Part shown: positions 22,840 to 31,094 of the stretch, in pieces | Position numbering within the stretch: position 1 is the stretch's first letter | Layout: each line of letters starts with the position of its first letter | Virus record (IMG/VR): IMGVR_UViG_3300007345_000103 | Coordinates: 1-37,534 of that record | Origin: a virus | Length of the DNA stretch: 37,534 bases | Reading direction: 5' to 3' (one strand) | Made by a program: the position numbers and the translations under genes | The notes under the pieces: model-generated | The model's input: only the letters and a program-made list of their open reading frames with translations | Databases searched by the model: none | What the model was told of the DNA's origin: nothing

Positions 22840-22848
22840 ATATAGCAG

Positions 22849-22874
22849 TGTACATGCGGATAGTCCGGTGTACA
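22849..22874 (+). promoter_or_regulatory. Hairpin in the hsp20 leader
   Basis: TGTACA and its repeat (22849-22854 and 22869-22874) pair fully; inside them CGGA pairs with TCCG around a TAG loop, with one bulged G and one U-G pair. It lies about 15-20 bases before the AAGGAG ribosome site, between promoter and start codon. Confidence 0.6.
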
Positions 22875-22903
22875 TTAGTCTTGCTTAAAAAAGGAGATAC
22901 AAC

Positions 22904-23320
22904 ATGACTAATCTTAAAGCGAATACGCTCTTCCCTCGTGCATCTTTTGTGGGGTTTGACCACCTGTTTCAAGAACTTGATTGGGTTGCCAAACACGCTA
23001 CTGATACGTACCCACCTCACAATATAGTGAAGGTATCTGATGACGATTATCTAATCGAAGTCGCATGTGCAGGGTTTACTTTGGACGATTTGGAGATCGA
23101 ACAGGACGAACGGACATTGACCGTAACTGGTCAACAGGAAGTTCCTGCTGAACGTGAATACCTACATAAAGGTATCTCGCAGAAGAAGTTCAAGAGAGTG
23201 TTTAGACTGTCAGAATACGTCTTTGTTGACGGTGCTTCTTTGACGGACGGAATCCTGTCTATCCAGTTGAAGTTTGAACTTCCCGAAGAGAAGAGACCTC
23301 GTAAGATCGATATTTCATAA
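22904..23320 (+). CDS. hsp20: Hsp20 family small heat shock protein
   Basis: A 138-residue small heat shock protein (IbpA-like) of the kind found beside regA and gp43 in T4-like marine phages. The alpha-crystallin domain runs from about residue 40 to 138: VKVSDDDYLIEVACAGFTLD, then LTVTGQQE, a FKRVFRLSEYV strand and the ADGxLxI-like segment DGILSIQLKFELPEE. Such proteins hold unfolding proteins and may help virion assembly. Strong AAAGGAG ribosome site. Its leader has a stable hairpin. Confidence 0.95.
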   Translation: MTNLKANTLFPRASFVGFDHLFQELDWVAKHATDTYPPHNIVKVSDDDYLIEVACAGFTLDDLEIEQDERTLTVTGQQEVPAEREYLHKGISQKKFKRVFRLSEYVFVDGASLTDGILSIQLKFELPEEKRPRKIDIS

Positions 23321-23339
23321 ATCTAACGAGGAGAAAATT

Positions 23340-23432
23340 ATGAAAACTGACCTAGTAGAACGGGTCGGTGAGGCAGTGATGTGTTTGTGGGTAGTCGCAA
23401 TCATGGTCACGGCTTTCCAGCCCCTAGTATAA
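23340..23432 (+). CDS. Small membrane peptide after hsp20
   Basis: A 30-residue open frame preceded by a good GAGGAG ribosome site. Residues 10-27 (GEAVMCLWVVAIMVTAF) are hydrophobic. The short length leaves doubt, but the ribosome site is as good as those of the larger genes. Function unknown. Confidence 0.5.
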   Translation: MKTDLVERVGEAVMCLWVVAIMVTAFQPLV

Positions 23433-23439
23433 AAAGACA

Positions 23440-23458
23440 GGGGGGTGAAAGTCCCCCC
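23440..23458 (+). promoter_or_regulatory. G/C hairpin before the GT25-like gene
   Basis: GGGGGG and CCCCCC flank a 7-base loop (TGAAAGT). There is no T-run after it, so it is unlikely to be a full terminator; it lies 11 bases before the next ATG and could act on mRNA stability or translation. Confidence 0.45.
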
Positions 23459-23469
23459 ACTCGTGAGGA

Positions 23470-24270
23470 ATGATGAAGGTATACCAAATTGTAATGAAGG
23501 GTGATGAGAGATCGGAGAAGTACGCCGAACTCAGTAAGTTATCTTTTCAGAACCTTATAGATGATGGCACGTTGGACTGGAACGTGTTTGATGCGATCAC
23601 TCCAGAACACCCTGACTTCGAAGAACACGTTGCGAAGTACGATTGGAGACCATCCCTCGCCAGACTGGATGCGGGGAAACAACCTCAAGATCATTCCCCA
23701 ACAGAGAAAGCGGGAATGTGTTCTCACTGGGAGTTGATGCGTCAACAAGGTGCAACCGGAGAACGGTTCCTAGTTATGGAACATGATACGTATCTATGGC
23801 CTCAACATGAAAACGAATTCCGCAACCTACTCACGTACATTCACGCAAAAAATATAATCTACGCAAACATAGGTTTGTTCATGGGGTGTTATACCTTCAA
23901 ACCGTTTTGTGCAGCGTGGCAGTACAGACTACTAACCGAACAAAAGTTCTGGATTAACTGTGGTCCTTATGGTGTACTAGAGAGACTATTCAAGAACTAC
24001 GTTGATCACTTCTTGTCAAAACAAGATAAGAGTCGTATACCTGAGAACTACATCATCCACCCTTGGTCTAACGGAGACACCTTGTATTTTGGTAGAGACA
24101 TACATTTACCATACAATCACCGTGACCCCGATCCAATGCAGTCAGTCAAAAACCCGACAACGCAGATGGTGTCTAAGTCTCTCGCCGTGACTCAGGACCA
24201 TCATGGTTATCCAGACATACACATAGAACAACCTTGGACTCGTTCAGATCAATTTAAAGTTATCCCTTGA
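23470..24270 (+). CDS. Glycosyltransferase, GT25-like
   Basis: A 266-residue protein resembling LPS glycosyltransferase family 25. The pattern EKAGMCSHWELMRQ (79-91) corresponds to the family's 'G...C..SH...w' motif, and RFLVMEHDTYLWP (99-111) to the 'LILEDD' nucleotide-sugar/metal motif, with EHD in place of EDD. The family transfers galactose or glucose to LPS or glycan. Acceptor unknown. ATG follows GAGGA. Its TGA stop is inside the -35 box of the gp43 promoter. Confidence 0.65.
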   Translation: MMKVYQIVMKGDERSEKYAELSKLSFQNLIDDGTLDWNVFDAITPEHPDFEEHVAKYDWRPSLARLDAGKQPQDHSPTEKAGMCSHWELMRQQGATGERFLVMEHDTYLWPQHENEFRNLLTYIHAKNIIYANIGLFMGCYTFKPFCAAWQYRLLTEQKFWINCGPYGVLERLFKNYVDHFLSKQDKSRIPENYIIHPWSNGDTLYFGRDIHLPYNHRDPDPMQSVKNPTTQMVSKSLAVTQDHHGYPDIHIEQPWTRSDQFKVIP

Positions 24271-24296
24271 CAGAAGACGCCCTACTGTTATATAAT
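24267..24296 (+). promoter_or_regulatory. Sigma70 promoter for gp43
   Basis: TTGACA (24267-24272), 18-base spacer, TATAAT (24291-24296). The upstream TGA stop is inside TTGACA. Predicted leader to the gp43 ATG is about 20 bases with AAAAGG. Confidence 0.88.
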
Positions 24297-24322
24297 ACAA
24301 CCCTACTGAAAAAAGGCGCACC

Positions 24323-26806
24323 ATGAATCAACCAATGTTTTACACTTCCGTGGTCCGGTACGGCAGTAACATCCTGTTCCGTGGGTTTGCGGAGAACGGA
24401 AAAAAACTTCAAACCAAAGTCCCCTACAAACCTACCCTGTACGTGCAGTCCGACAAGAGACAATCGGGGTGGAAGGCGATTGACGGTACTTCTGTCGAAC
24501 CCCTCAAGTTTGACTCCATGAAGGAGGCGACTGAGTTCCAGAAACGTTACGAGGACGTACCCAACTTCAAGGTCTACGGGATGAACAACTTCGTGTCTCA
24601 GTTCATTGCAGACATGTTCCCTACCCCTATCGAATTCAACCGTGACTGGATCGATGTGTGCACCATCGACATTGAGGTCGCATCTGACGAAGGGTTCCCC
24701 GAACCCGACAAGGCAGATCATCCGGTCATCGCCATCACTATCAAGAACCCCAACGGTCCCTATCGCGTCTGGGGTCTGTATGACTACAATGCGGGTGAGG
24801 ATGTGATCTACGAGAAGTGCGACTCCGAAGCGCAACTCCTCATGAAGTTCGTCGATCACTGGTTCCGTAACCAACCCGACATCGTGACCGGATGGAACAC
24901 ACGATTCTTCGACATTCCCTATCTGGTCAACCGTATTGGTAAAACCATTGGCGCGGACATGGTGAAGAAACTTTCACCGTGGGGTCTGGTACGTGAAGGT
25001 AACGTAACCATCAACGGAAAGAAACAACAGGAGTACACCCTCGAAGGTATCCAACACCTCGACTATCTAGAAATCTTCAAGAAGTTCACCTACAACACTC
25101 TGGGTCAACAGGAGTCCTATCGACTGGACCACATCGCCCACGTAGTACTGGGTGAGGGTAAACTATCCTACGAAGAACACGGTACACTGTACTCCCTGTA
25201 CAAGACTGACTTCCAGAAGTTCATTGACTACAACATCAAGGACGTGGAACTGGTCGAGAAACTCGACGAGAAACTTGACCTGATCTCTCTGGTCCTGACC
25301 ATGGCGTATCGCGGTGGTGTGAACTACAACGACACGATGGGGACCACAAACATCTGGGACACCATCATCTACCGCATCTTGAACGAACAGAAAGTTGCAG
25401 TACCACCCAAGGTCGAGAAGGTCAAGACATCGTATCCAGGCGGATACGTCAAGGAACCTCAAGTCGGTTCCCATGACTGGGTGACATCGTTCGACTTGAA
25501 CTCACTGTACCCGAACATCATTGTCCAGTACAACATGTCACCTGAGACTGTCCTTGATGGTTTCTACAATGACGTGTCCGTGGACGCATTCCTTTCCGGC
25601 GACATCGATGTGTCCGGTAGTCCTTTCTCTGTCGCACCTACCGGAATTAAGTTTACTCACGAACGTGAGGGTGTGATCCCCAACATCATTAAGAAATACT
25701 ATGACGAACGCCGTGTGGTCAAGAAGGAGATGTTGCGACTACAACAAGAATACCAGAACAATCCCACACGGGAACTGGACAACAAGATCACGTCACTGAA
25801 CAACCAACAGATGGCGATCAAGATTCTGATGAACTCACTCTACGGTGCGTTGGGTAATCGGTGGTTCCGATACTTTGACCAACGTGTTGCGGAGTCGATC
25901 ACCCTTGCGGGACAACTCGCAATCAAGTGGGCGGAACGTGCGGTCAACGATGAGATGCAAAAACTTCTCAAGACGGAAGAAGACTACGTTGTTGCAATTG
26001 ACACCGACTCTGTTTACATTCGGATGGGTGATCTTGTTGACAAGTTCAACCCGAAGGATCCTGTAAAGTTCCTTGACAAGATTTGTTCCGAACACTTCGA
26101 GAAAGTATTGTCTAAATCCTATGCGGAGATGGCGAGAGTCACCAGTGCAATGGTCAACCGTATGGAGATGGGACGCGAGGTAATCGCAGACCGTGGTATC
26201 TGGATGGCGAAGAAACGTTACATCCTCAACGTGCACAACAACGAGGGTGTGCAGTACGCACAACCCAAACTCAAGTTGATGGGTATCGAAGCGGTCAAGT
26301 CATCTACGCCTCAGGTTGTGCGTGACAAGTTTCAAGAAATCTTTCGGGTCATCATAGAAGGTACTGAGTCAGACACACAGTCCTTTATTGGGAACTTTAA
26401 GACCCAATTTGGGACTCTTCCTCCCGAAGACGTGTCGTTCCCTCGTGGGGTTTCGGAGATCACCAAGTGGCAGGATCGACAGACCGTCTACAAGAAGGGT
26501 TGTCCTATCCACGTGCGTGGTGCACTGGTCTACAACGATACGGTTAAGAAGAACGCACTTGACAAGAGGTACGTCTACGTCCAGAACGGAGAGAAGATCA
26601 AGTTCGTCTACCTGAAGATGCCCAACCGTCTGGGTGAGAACGTGGTGTCGTTCCCCTTGAACCTACCCAAGGAGTTCGGGTTGCATGACTTCATCGACTA
26701 TGACATGATGTTCCGGAAGACGTTCCTAGATCCTCTCGAACCAATCCTTGATGCAGTCGGGTGGGCGGCAGAACCACGTGCAACCCTAGAAGACTTTTTC
26801 TCTTGA
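24323..26806 (+). CDS. 43: gp43, DNA polymerase
   Basis: An 827-residue family B replicative polymerase, complete and unsplit. Exonuclease motif Exo I is TIDIEVA with D116 and E118; polymerase motif [11 protein letters not shown] lies near 390-400, motif [17 protein letters not shown] near 500-515 and motif [10 protein letters not shown] near 558-566. T4 gp43 is 898 residues, so this is a compact form like those of marine T4-like phages. Codon use is richer in C-ending codons than neighbours, which may reflect high expression. No intron or intein interrupts the motifs. It has its own promoter. Confidence 0.97.
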   Translation: MNQPMFYTSVVRYGSNILFRGFAENGKKLQTKVPYKPTLYVQSDKRQSGWKAIDGTSVEPLKFDSMKEATEFQKRYEDVPNFKVYGMNNFVSQFIADMFPTPIEFNRDWIDVCTIDIEVASDEGFPEPDKADHPVIAITIKNPNGPYRVWGLYDYNAGEDVIYEKCDSEAQLLMKFVDHWFRNQPDIVTGWNTRFFDIPYLVNRIGKTIGADMVKKLSPWGLVREGNVTINGKKQQEYTLEGIQHLDYLEIFKKFTYNTLGQQESYRLDHIAHVVLGEGKLSYEEHGTLYSLYKTDFQKFIDYNIKDVELVEKLDEKLDLISLVLTMAYRGGVNYNDTMGTTNIWDTIIYRILNEQKVAVPPKVEKVKTSYPGGYVKEPQVGSHDWVTSFDLNSLYPNIIVQYNMSPETVLDGFYNDVSVDAFLSGDIDVSGSPFSVAPTGIKFTHEREGVIPNIIKKYYDERRVVKKEMLRLQQEYQNNPTRELDNKITSLNNQQMAIKILMNSLYGALGNRWFRYFDQRVAESITLAGQLAIKWAERAVNDEMQKLLKTEEDYVVAIDTDSVYIRMGDLVDKFNPKDPVKFLDKICSEHFEKVLSKSYAEMARVTSAMVNRMEMGREVIADRGIWMAKKRYILNVHNNEGVQYAQPKLKLMGIEAVKSSTPQVVRDKFQEIFRVIIEGTESDTQSFIGNFKTQFGTLPPEDVSFPRGVSEITKWQDRQTVYKKGCPIHVRGALVYNDTVKKNALDKRYVYVQNGEKIKFVYLKMPNRLGENVVSFPLNLPKEFGLHDFIDYDMMFRKTFLDPLEPILDAVGWAAEPRATLEDFFS

Positions 26807-26832
26807 CAGAAACCGCGAAGATTTGTTATGAT
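26803..26832 (+). promoter_or_regulatory. Sigma70 promoter after gp43, leaderless
   Basis: TTGACA (26803-26808), 18-base spacer, TATGAT (26827-26832). The gp43 TGA stop is inside TTGACA. The next ATG (26839) begins 6 bases after the -10 box. Confidence 0.85.
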
Positions 26833-26838
26833 GTGTCT

Positions 26839-27777
26839 ATGTTTGAACTAACACTATTCCGCAATCAGTTTGATAACAAGACTCACAATCGGGTCCAGTT
26901 CGATTCGTGGGATAAATTTGTTAAGTGGTTGTATCGCATATCACAAGTGAAAGGAGAGAAGGGTGGAAATAATTCTAGTCCTCTTATTAGTCCTGCTGTT
27001 TTCGAAATGGGTTCGAAACGTTCTAATAAATCTACTAGTCATTGGGGTGGTTGGTGCGCTGTTGATGTTGATGATCACAATTTTGGTGTGGATCTTTCAA
27101 CCCTTGAGCGAAGACTGCAAGATCAATTCGGAGGATACGACTATGTTGTGTACAATACTGCGTCAAGTAGATCAGACAACCTCAAGTTTCGGATCGTCTT
27201 CCGACTCGACGAACCCGTCGAAAACGAAAGGATCAAATCCTTCTGGTATGCTCTGAATACAGAACTAGGTGAGATCGGAGATCCTCAGACAAAAGACCTT
27301 GCACGTATGTACTATGTGCCGGCGCAGTATCCTAACGCAACATCTTTCTTCTTTGCGAACTCTGGTTCTGCACTCAACGTATCTGAGTTGATTGCAAAAC
27401 ATCCTTACCACGAGAAGACAGGTAATTCTTTCCTAGATAGATTACCAGAAAGTTTACAGAAGGCAGTGATAGAACATCGTAAGTCCCAACTGGACAACAC
27501 TAACATAGTATGGACATCGTATCACGATTGTCCGTTCTGGCCTAAGTCGTTAGGTGCGGAATATATACAGATCAGTGGTACAGGTTGGTATCACAAAATG
27601 TATCAGATCATGGTCGCTGTTGCGGGCCGCGCAACAGAAAGTAACTATCCCATAACTGCACAACAGATTGCGGATATGTGTAAACAGTTCGACGCTGAAA
27701 CTGGTAACTGGTACGAGAACAGACCTCTCATTGTAGAGGCCGACAGAGCATTGGAGTACATTTACCGAAATGGATAA
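26839..27777 (+). CDS. Possible primase-polymerase (AEP)-like protein
   Basis: A 312-residue protein beside the DNA polymerase. The frame is open 26 codons further upstream, but the promoter -10 box lies in that part, so ATG 26839 is the start. GWCAVDVDDHNFG near residues 70-82 looks like the catalytic 'hhDhD' strand of archaeo-eukaryotic primases, and YDYVVYNTASS... followed by KFRIVFRLDEPV near 97-124 matches the 'T.S....RfR.v..ld.P' core seen in plasmid and phage primase-like replication proteins. The usual histidine of motif II is not seen, so it may be inactive or a different fold. Function is inference. Confidence 0.5.
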   Translation: MFELTLFRNQFDNKTHNRVQFDSWDKFVKWLYRISQVKGEKGGNNSSPLISPAVFEMGSKRSNKSTSHWGGWCAVDVDDHNFGVDLSTLERRLQDQFGGYDYVVYNTASSRSDNLKFRIVFRLDEPVENERIKSFWYALNTELGEIGDPQTKDLARMYYVPAQYPNATSFFFANSGSALNVSELIAKHPYHEKTGNSFLDRLPESLQKAVIEHRKSQLDNTNIVWTSYHDCPFWPKSLGAEYIQISGTGWYHKMYQIMVAVAGRATESNYPITAQQIADMCKQFDAETGNWYENRPLIVEADRALEYIYRNG

Positions 27778-28768
27778 TAAAAGAATATTAGTCACCGGAG
27801 CTGCAGGGTTCATAGGATCTCAGTTGTGTCTAAGACTCACAGGAATGGGTCATGATGTTATTGGATGCGATAACTGGAACAGTCATCTCTATGATCCTTG
27901 GTTGAAAGTTAAAAGACATACTAACTTTGGTATGCAGATCATGGACATGGACATACGTGATGAACTGATGCTGGGTAACCTTTTAAACGATCAACGTTTG
28001 ATACCGGATGTTGTGGGCGAACCCTTTGACTATGTTATACATCTCGCCGCACACGCAGGGGTGCGTGACTCGTTTGGGAAAGAATCAGAGTATCACTCAA
28101 ACAACATTGATGGTACACAGAACCTAATTAATCTGTTCGAAAACTACAGTCCCCAAACAAAATTCATCTATGCATCTACCAGTTCTGTATATGGAGGAAC
28201 TCCTATTTCAGAGAATGGGTGGAAGGAAGACTTTGTTCAGGCGCACCAACTTAACGCCTATGCATATACCAAATACATCAACGAGTGTCAGTTCGGAATT
28301 TCCAAGTTGTTTAGTACAGGACTACGTTTCTTTACCGTGTACGGACCTTGGGGTAGACCAGACATGGCACTCTTCCAATTTACGAAATCAACCCTTGACG
28401 GAACGCCAATAAAGGTGTATAATTATGGGGATATGAAGCGGGACTTCACCTACATCGATGATATCCTTGACGGGATCTGCATCGTTTTGGCGAACGTGGA
28501 ATCTGGAGTCATTCCCAATAATGAGATATTTAATATTGGTAGAGGCGAACAGGTTCAACTGATGGACTTCATCTCAGAGATTGAGAAGAACGTTGGTAAG
28601 GAAGTTACGAAGGAGATGGTTGCGAAACATCCCGCCGATACAAAAGAGACGTGGAGTAACACAGACAAACTTCAAAAACTAGGATATACACCGAAGGTCA
28701 GTATTGCAGAAGGTGTTGCAAAATTCTATGAGTGGTACAAAAATTTTTATGACGTAGAGGAGACATAA
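27770..28768 (+). CDS. NAD-dependent epimerase, UDP-glucuronate 4-epimerase-like
   Basis: A 332-residue short-chain dehydrogenase-type sugar epimerase. NAD-binding GAAGFIG at 10-16, STSSVYG near 137, and catalytic Y164-xxx-K168 in YAYTK. The segment RFFTVYGPWGRPDMALFQF with VYNYGDMKRDFTYIDDI is diagnostic of the LpsL/CapI group that converts UDP-glucuronate to UDP-galacturonate. It overlaps the preceding gene by 8 bases and is 2 bases from the dehydrogenase that could make its substrate. A promoter-like element lies inside (28395-28423). Confidence 0.88.
   Translation: MDNKRILVTGAAGFIGSQLCLRLTGMGHDVIGCDNWNSHLYDPWLKVKRHTNFGMQIMDMDIRDELMLGNLLNDQRLIPDVVGEPFDYVIHLAAHAGVRDSFGKESEYHSNNIDGTQNLINLFENYSPQTKFIYASTSSVYGGTPISENGWKEDFVQAHQLNAYAYTKYINECQFGISKLFSTGLRFFTVYGPWGRPDMALFQFTKSTLDGTPIKVYNYGDMKRDFTYIDDILDGICIVLANVESGVIPNNEIFNIGRGEQVQLMDFISEIEKNVGKEVTKEMVAKHPADTKETWSNTDKLQKLGYTPKVSIAEGVAKFYEWYKNFYDVEET
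28395..28423 (+). promoter_or_regulatory. Internal sigma70-like promoter in the epimerase gene
   Basis: TTGACG (28395-28400), 17-base spacer, TATAAT (28418-28423). In frame it encodes L-D-x5-V-Y-N. The next gene begins about 340 bases after the expected start. Confidence 0.5.
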
Positions 28769-28770
28769 TA

Positions 28771-29802
28771 ATGGCAGATAATTTTGATGACTTTGTTCCG
28801 AAGACTTCGGACGGTCCATCTCAGGCAGACAAACAGAAACCTATTAGTCCGGATAACCCTTTCAAGTTGGGTATTGTCGGTCATGGGTTTGTAGGTAAGG
28901 CAGTAGAGTATGCATTCCTACATCCACTAGTGGACTTGCAGATTGCAGATCCAAAGTATGGTCCAGAGGCATCCATCGATGCGATGGTTGAGTTCGAACC
29001 ACACTGTGTGTTTGTGTGTGCACCCACACCCATGAACCCCGACAGTGGATTTGTTGATGCATCTATCGTAGAGGATGCGGTACTCAAACTGATCGAACAC
29101 ACCGAGTCTCTTGTTGTTGTCAAATCAACAATCACTCCGGACGTTATTGATCGACTCTACAACTCTATGTTTGAGGACGGTATTGATCGTTTCGTGTACA
29201 ACCCTGAGTTCCTTACGGAGAAGTCGGCAGAGGAACAGTTTGTAAATGCAGAGTTCCACGTACTTGGTGGTAGTGAACGTGCAACTGCCGAACTGGTAGA
29301 AATCTATGACGTGTTCAGTCTGTGTAAGTCTAACGAGTACTTCCGCATGGCGGCCGCAGAGGCATCGTTCGTGAAGTATGCAATCAACACTTACCTTGCA
29401 ACTAAGGTTACCTTCTTTAACCAACTGTATGACCTGATCAATGCGTGGGGTTGTTCTTACAACATCGTTACACGTGCGGTTGGCCGAGATCCTCGTGTTG
29501 GTGTTGGACACACCCGTGTGCCGGGTTATGACCGCAAACGTGGGTTTGGTGGTGCATGTTTACCCAAGGATGCAACCGCATTCTTAAAGTTCTCTGAGGC
29601 AGAGGACCAAGAGGGTAACAAGATTAGTTTCGATTTAATCGAAAAAGTCCTTGACATAAACAGCCGATATCGTGCATACTATGAACTAGATGAACGAGAG
29701 AAAGCGAACAATATTACTTTTGGAGATGTGAATAATGAGCGTGATGGACAAACTGAAGAAGAACTCGAAGATCAAGACAACGGAGGTACTGTCGGAGAGT
29801 AA
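28771..29802 (+). CDS. UDP-glucose/UDP-sugar 6-dehydrogenase
   Basis: A 343-residue UDP-sugar dehydrogenase that oxidises C6 of a UDP-hexose to a uronic acid. N-terminal Rossmann motif GIVGHGFVG (34-42), middle segment VVKSTITPDV, NPEFLTEKSA near 148, and the active-site Cys263 in GFGGACLPKD. It lacks most of the C-terminal UDP-binding domain found in the 400-plus-residue bacterial enzymes, a compact form seen in phages. The gene precedes and overlaps uvsX by 68 bases, with a divergent acidic tail. With the epimerase it forms a two-step route to UDP-uronic sugars. Confidence 0.88.
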   Translation: MADNFDDFVPKTSDGPSQADKQKPISPDNPFKLGIVGHGFVGKAVEYAFLHPLVDLQIADPKYGPEASIDAMVEFEPHCVFVCAPTPMNPDSGFVDASIVEDAVLKLIEHTESLVVVKSTITPDVIDRLYNSMFEDGIDRFVYNPEFLTEKSAEEQFVNAEFHVLGGSERATAELVEIYDVFSLCKSNEYFRMAAAEASFVKYAINTYLATKVTFFNQLYDLINAWGCSYNIVTRAVGRDPRVGVGHTRVPGYDRKRGFGGACLPKDATAFLKFSEAEDQEGNKISFDLIEKVLDINSRYRAYYELDEREKANNITFGDVNNERDGQTEEELEDQDNGGTVGE

Positions 29803-30790
29803 GTTCTTCACTGAGAAAGATATGGTCCCAACCAACGTTCCTATGGTGAACGTTGCACTATCCGGATCTGTCAACGGTGGAGTTACGCCAGGCCTTACGG
29901 TACTTGCGGGTCCATCCAAACACTTCAAGACCTCATTCGCCTTGTTGATGGCGGGTGCATATCTGGAGGCAAAGAAAGATGCGGTATTACTATTCTATGA
30001 TAGTGAGTTCGGTTCCCCCCAATCTTATTTCCAACAGTTTGGAATTGACACTGATCGGGTGCTTCACACTCCTATCACGAATGTAGAAGAACTCAAGTTT
30101 GACTTGATCAGTCAACTCGAAGAGTTGGATCGCAACGATGATGTAATCGTAGTGATCGACTCAATCGGTAACCTTGCATCCAAGAAAGAACTTGAGGATG
30201 CAATCAACGAGAAGTCTGTTGCAGACATGTCACGTGCGAAGGCACTGAAGGGTCTGTTCCGTATGTGTACACCATACCTCGCAATGAAGAACATTCCTAT
30301 GTTGGCGGTGAACCATACGTACAAAGAGATCGGTCTCTTCCCCAAAGATATTGTGGGTGGTGGTACTGGTATCTATTACAGTGCAGACAACATCTGGATC
30401 CTTGGACGCCAACAGGATAAAGTTGGTACAGAGATCAAGGGTTACCACTTTGTGATCAATGTGGAGAAGAGTCGATATGTTAAAGAAAAGTCTAAGATTC
30501 CTATTTCTGTGTCTTGGGAAGGTGGTGTACAGCGTTATAGCGGTCTTCTGGATGCTGCTCTTGTTGGTGGTTATGTCACTAAGCCTAGTAATGGTTGGTA
30601 TTGTCGCGTTGATAGAGAAACTGGAGAGTTACTTGACCCGAAGGTTCGTCTGACTCAAACTCTGGAAGAAGAGTTCTGGACTCCGATCTTTGAGTTCACA
30701 GACTTCGCAGACTTCCTAGAGAAACAGTACAAGATTGGACTACCTCAACAGGTTGATATGGATGCGATAGTCGATGCCGAAGAAACTTAA
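29735..30790 (+). CDS. uvsX: UvsX recombinase
   Basis: A 351-residue RecA-type strand-exchange protein. Walker A GPSKHFKTS at 59-67 is the UvsX variant of the P-loop, and Walker B VVIDSIGNL lies near 136-144. T4 UvsX is 391 residues. Start ATG follows GGAG by 9 bases and lies inside the upstream dehydrogenase gene, so the two genes share 68 bases in different frames. It overlaps the next gene by 17 bases. It works with UvsY (5317). Confidence 0.96.
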   Translation: MSVMDKLKKNSKIKTTEVLSESKFFTEKDMVPTNVPMVNVALSGSVNGGVTPGLTVLAGPSKHFKTSFALLMAGAYLEAKKDAVLLFYDSEFGSPQSYFQQFGIDTDRVLHTPITNVEELKFDLISQLEELDRNDDVIVVIDSIGNLASKKELEDAINEKSVADMSRAKALKGLFRMCTPYLAMKNIPMLAVNHTYKEIGLFPKDIVGGGTGIYYSADNIWILGRQQDKVGTEIKGYHFVINVEKSRYVKEKSKIPISVSWEGGVQRYSGLLDAALVGGYVTKPSNGWYCRVDRETGELLDPKVRLTQTLEEEFWTPIFEFTDFADFLEKQYKIGLPQQVDMDAIVDAEET

Positions 30791-31094
30791 TGTAGATAAG
30801 GTCTCTGAGGGGATTGATTATAAGTTGATCCCCGTCGAAGACTCTCCTAATGATCAGGCGTGGGACATACGTATTCTACGTGGTGATTTCACTGAAACCG
30901 TTATTCGTTATGGAAATGTTGCATTCAATGAAATTCAGGATTGCCTTACATTCAATTATAAGGTGGTATTCTCACCTGATCCTTTATTGACATCTGATGA
31001 CATTCAACTTCAGGAATATGCAGCAGACATTCTGGAGGACATTCTAGAAACCGCCTTCAATGAAGGGTGGGCAATCGCACAGCCGAGGACTTGA
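30774..31094 (+). CDS. Conserved protein between uvsX and gp41
   Basis: A 106-residue acidic protein. The segments DQAWDIRILRGDFTETVIRY and VFSPDPLLTSDDIQLQEYAADILEDIL match a small protein I recall at this position in T4-like marine phages. No catalytic motif is seen. It overlaps uvsX by 17 bases and gp41 by one base, so it is probably part of the recombination-replication set. Function unknown. Confidence 0.85.
   Translation: MPKKLNVDKVSEGIDYKLIPVEDSPNDQAWDIRILRGDFTETVIRYGNVAFNEIQDCLTFNYKVVFSPDPLLTSDDIQLQEYAADILEDILETAFNEGWAIAQPRT

Noticed and set aside
23440-23458. G/C hairpin after hsp20 as a terminator
   Set aside because: The stem is strong but no T-run follows, and the next gene's ribosome site begins directly after. 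Kept only as a hairpin of unknown role.
25163-26263. Long minus-strand open frames within gp43
   Set aside because: These are shadows due to the codon bias of gp43; their translations are His/Val/Leu-rich without domain patterns.
24323-26806. Intron, intein or split in gp43
   Set aside because: All exonuclease and polymerase motifs are in one uninterrupted frame of normal length.
26761-26838. N-terminal extension of the primase-like protein
   Set aside because: The extra 26 codons overlap the end of gp43 and contain the promoter; ATG 26839 lies exactly at the expected transcription start.
29651-29682. TTGACA near the end of the dehydrogenase gene as a promoter for uvsX
   Set aside because: No acceptable -10 box at 16-18 bases; the best (TACTAT) is 20 bases away.
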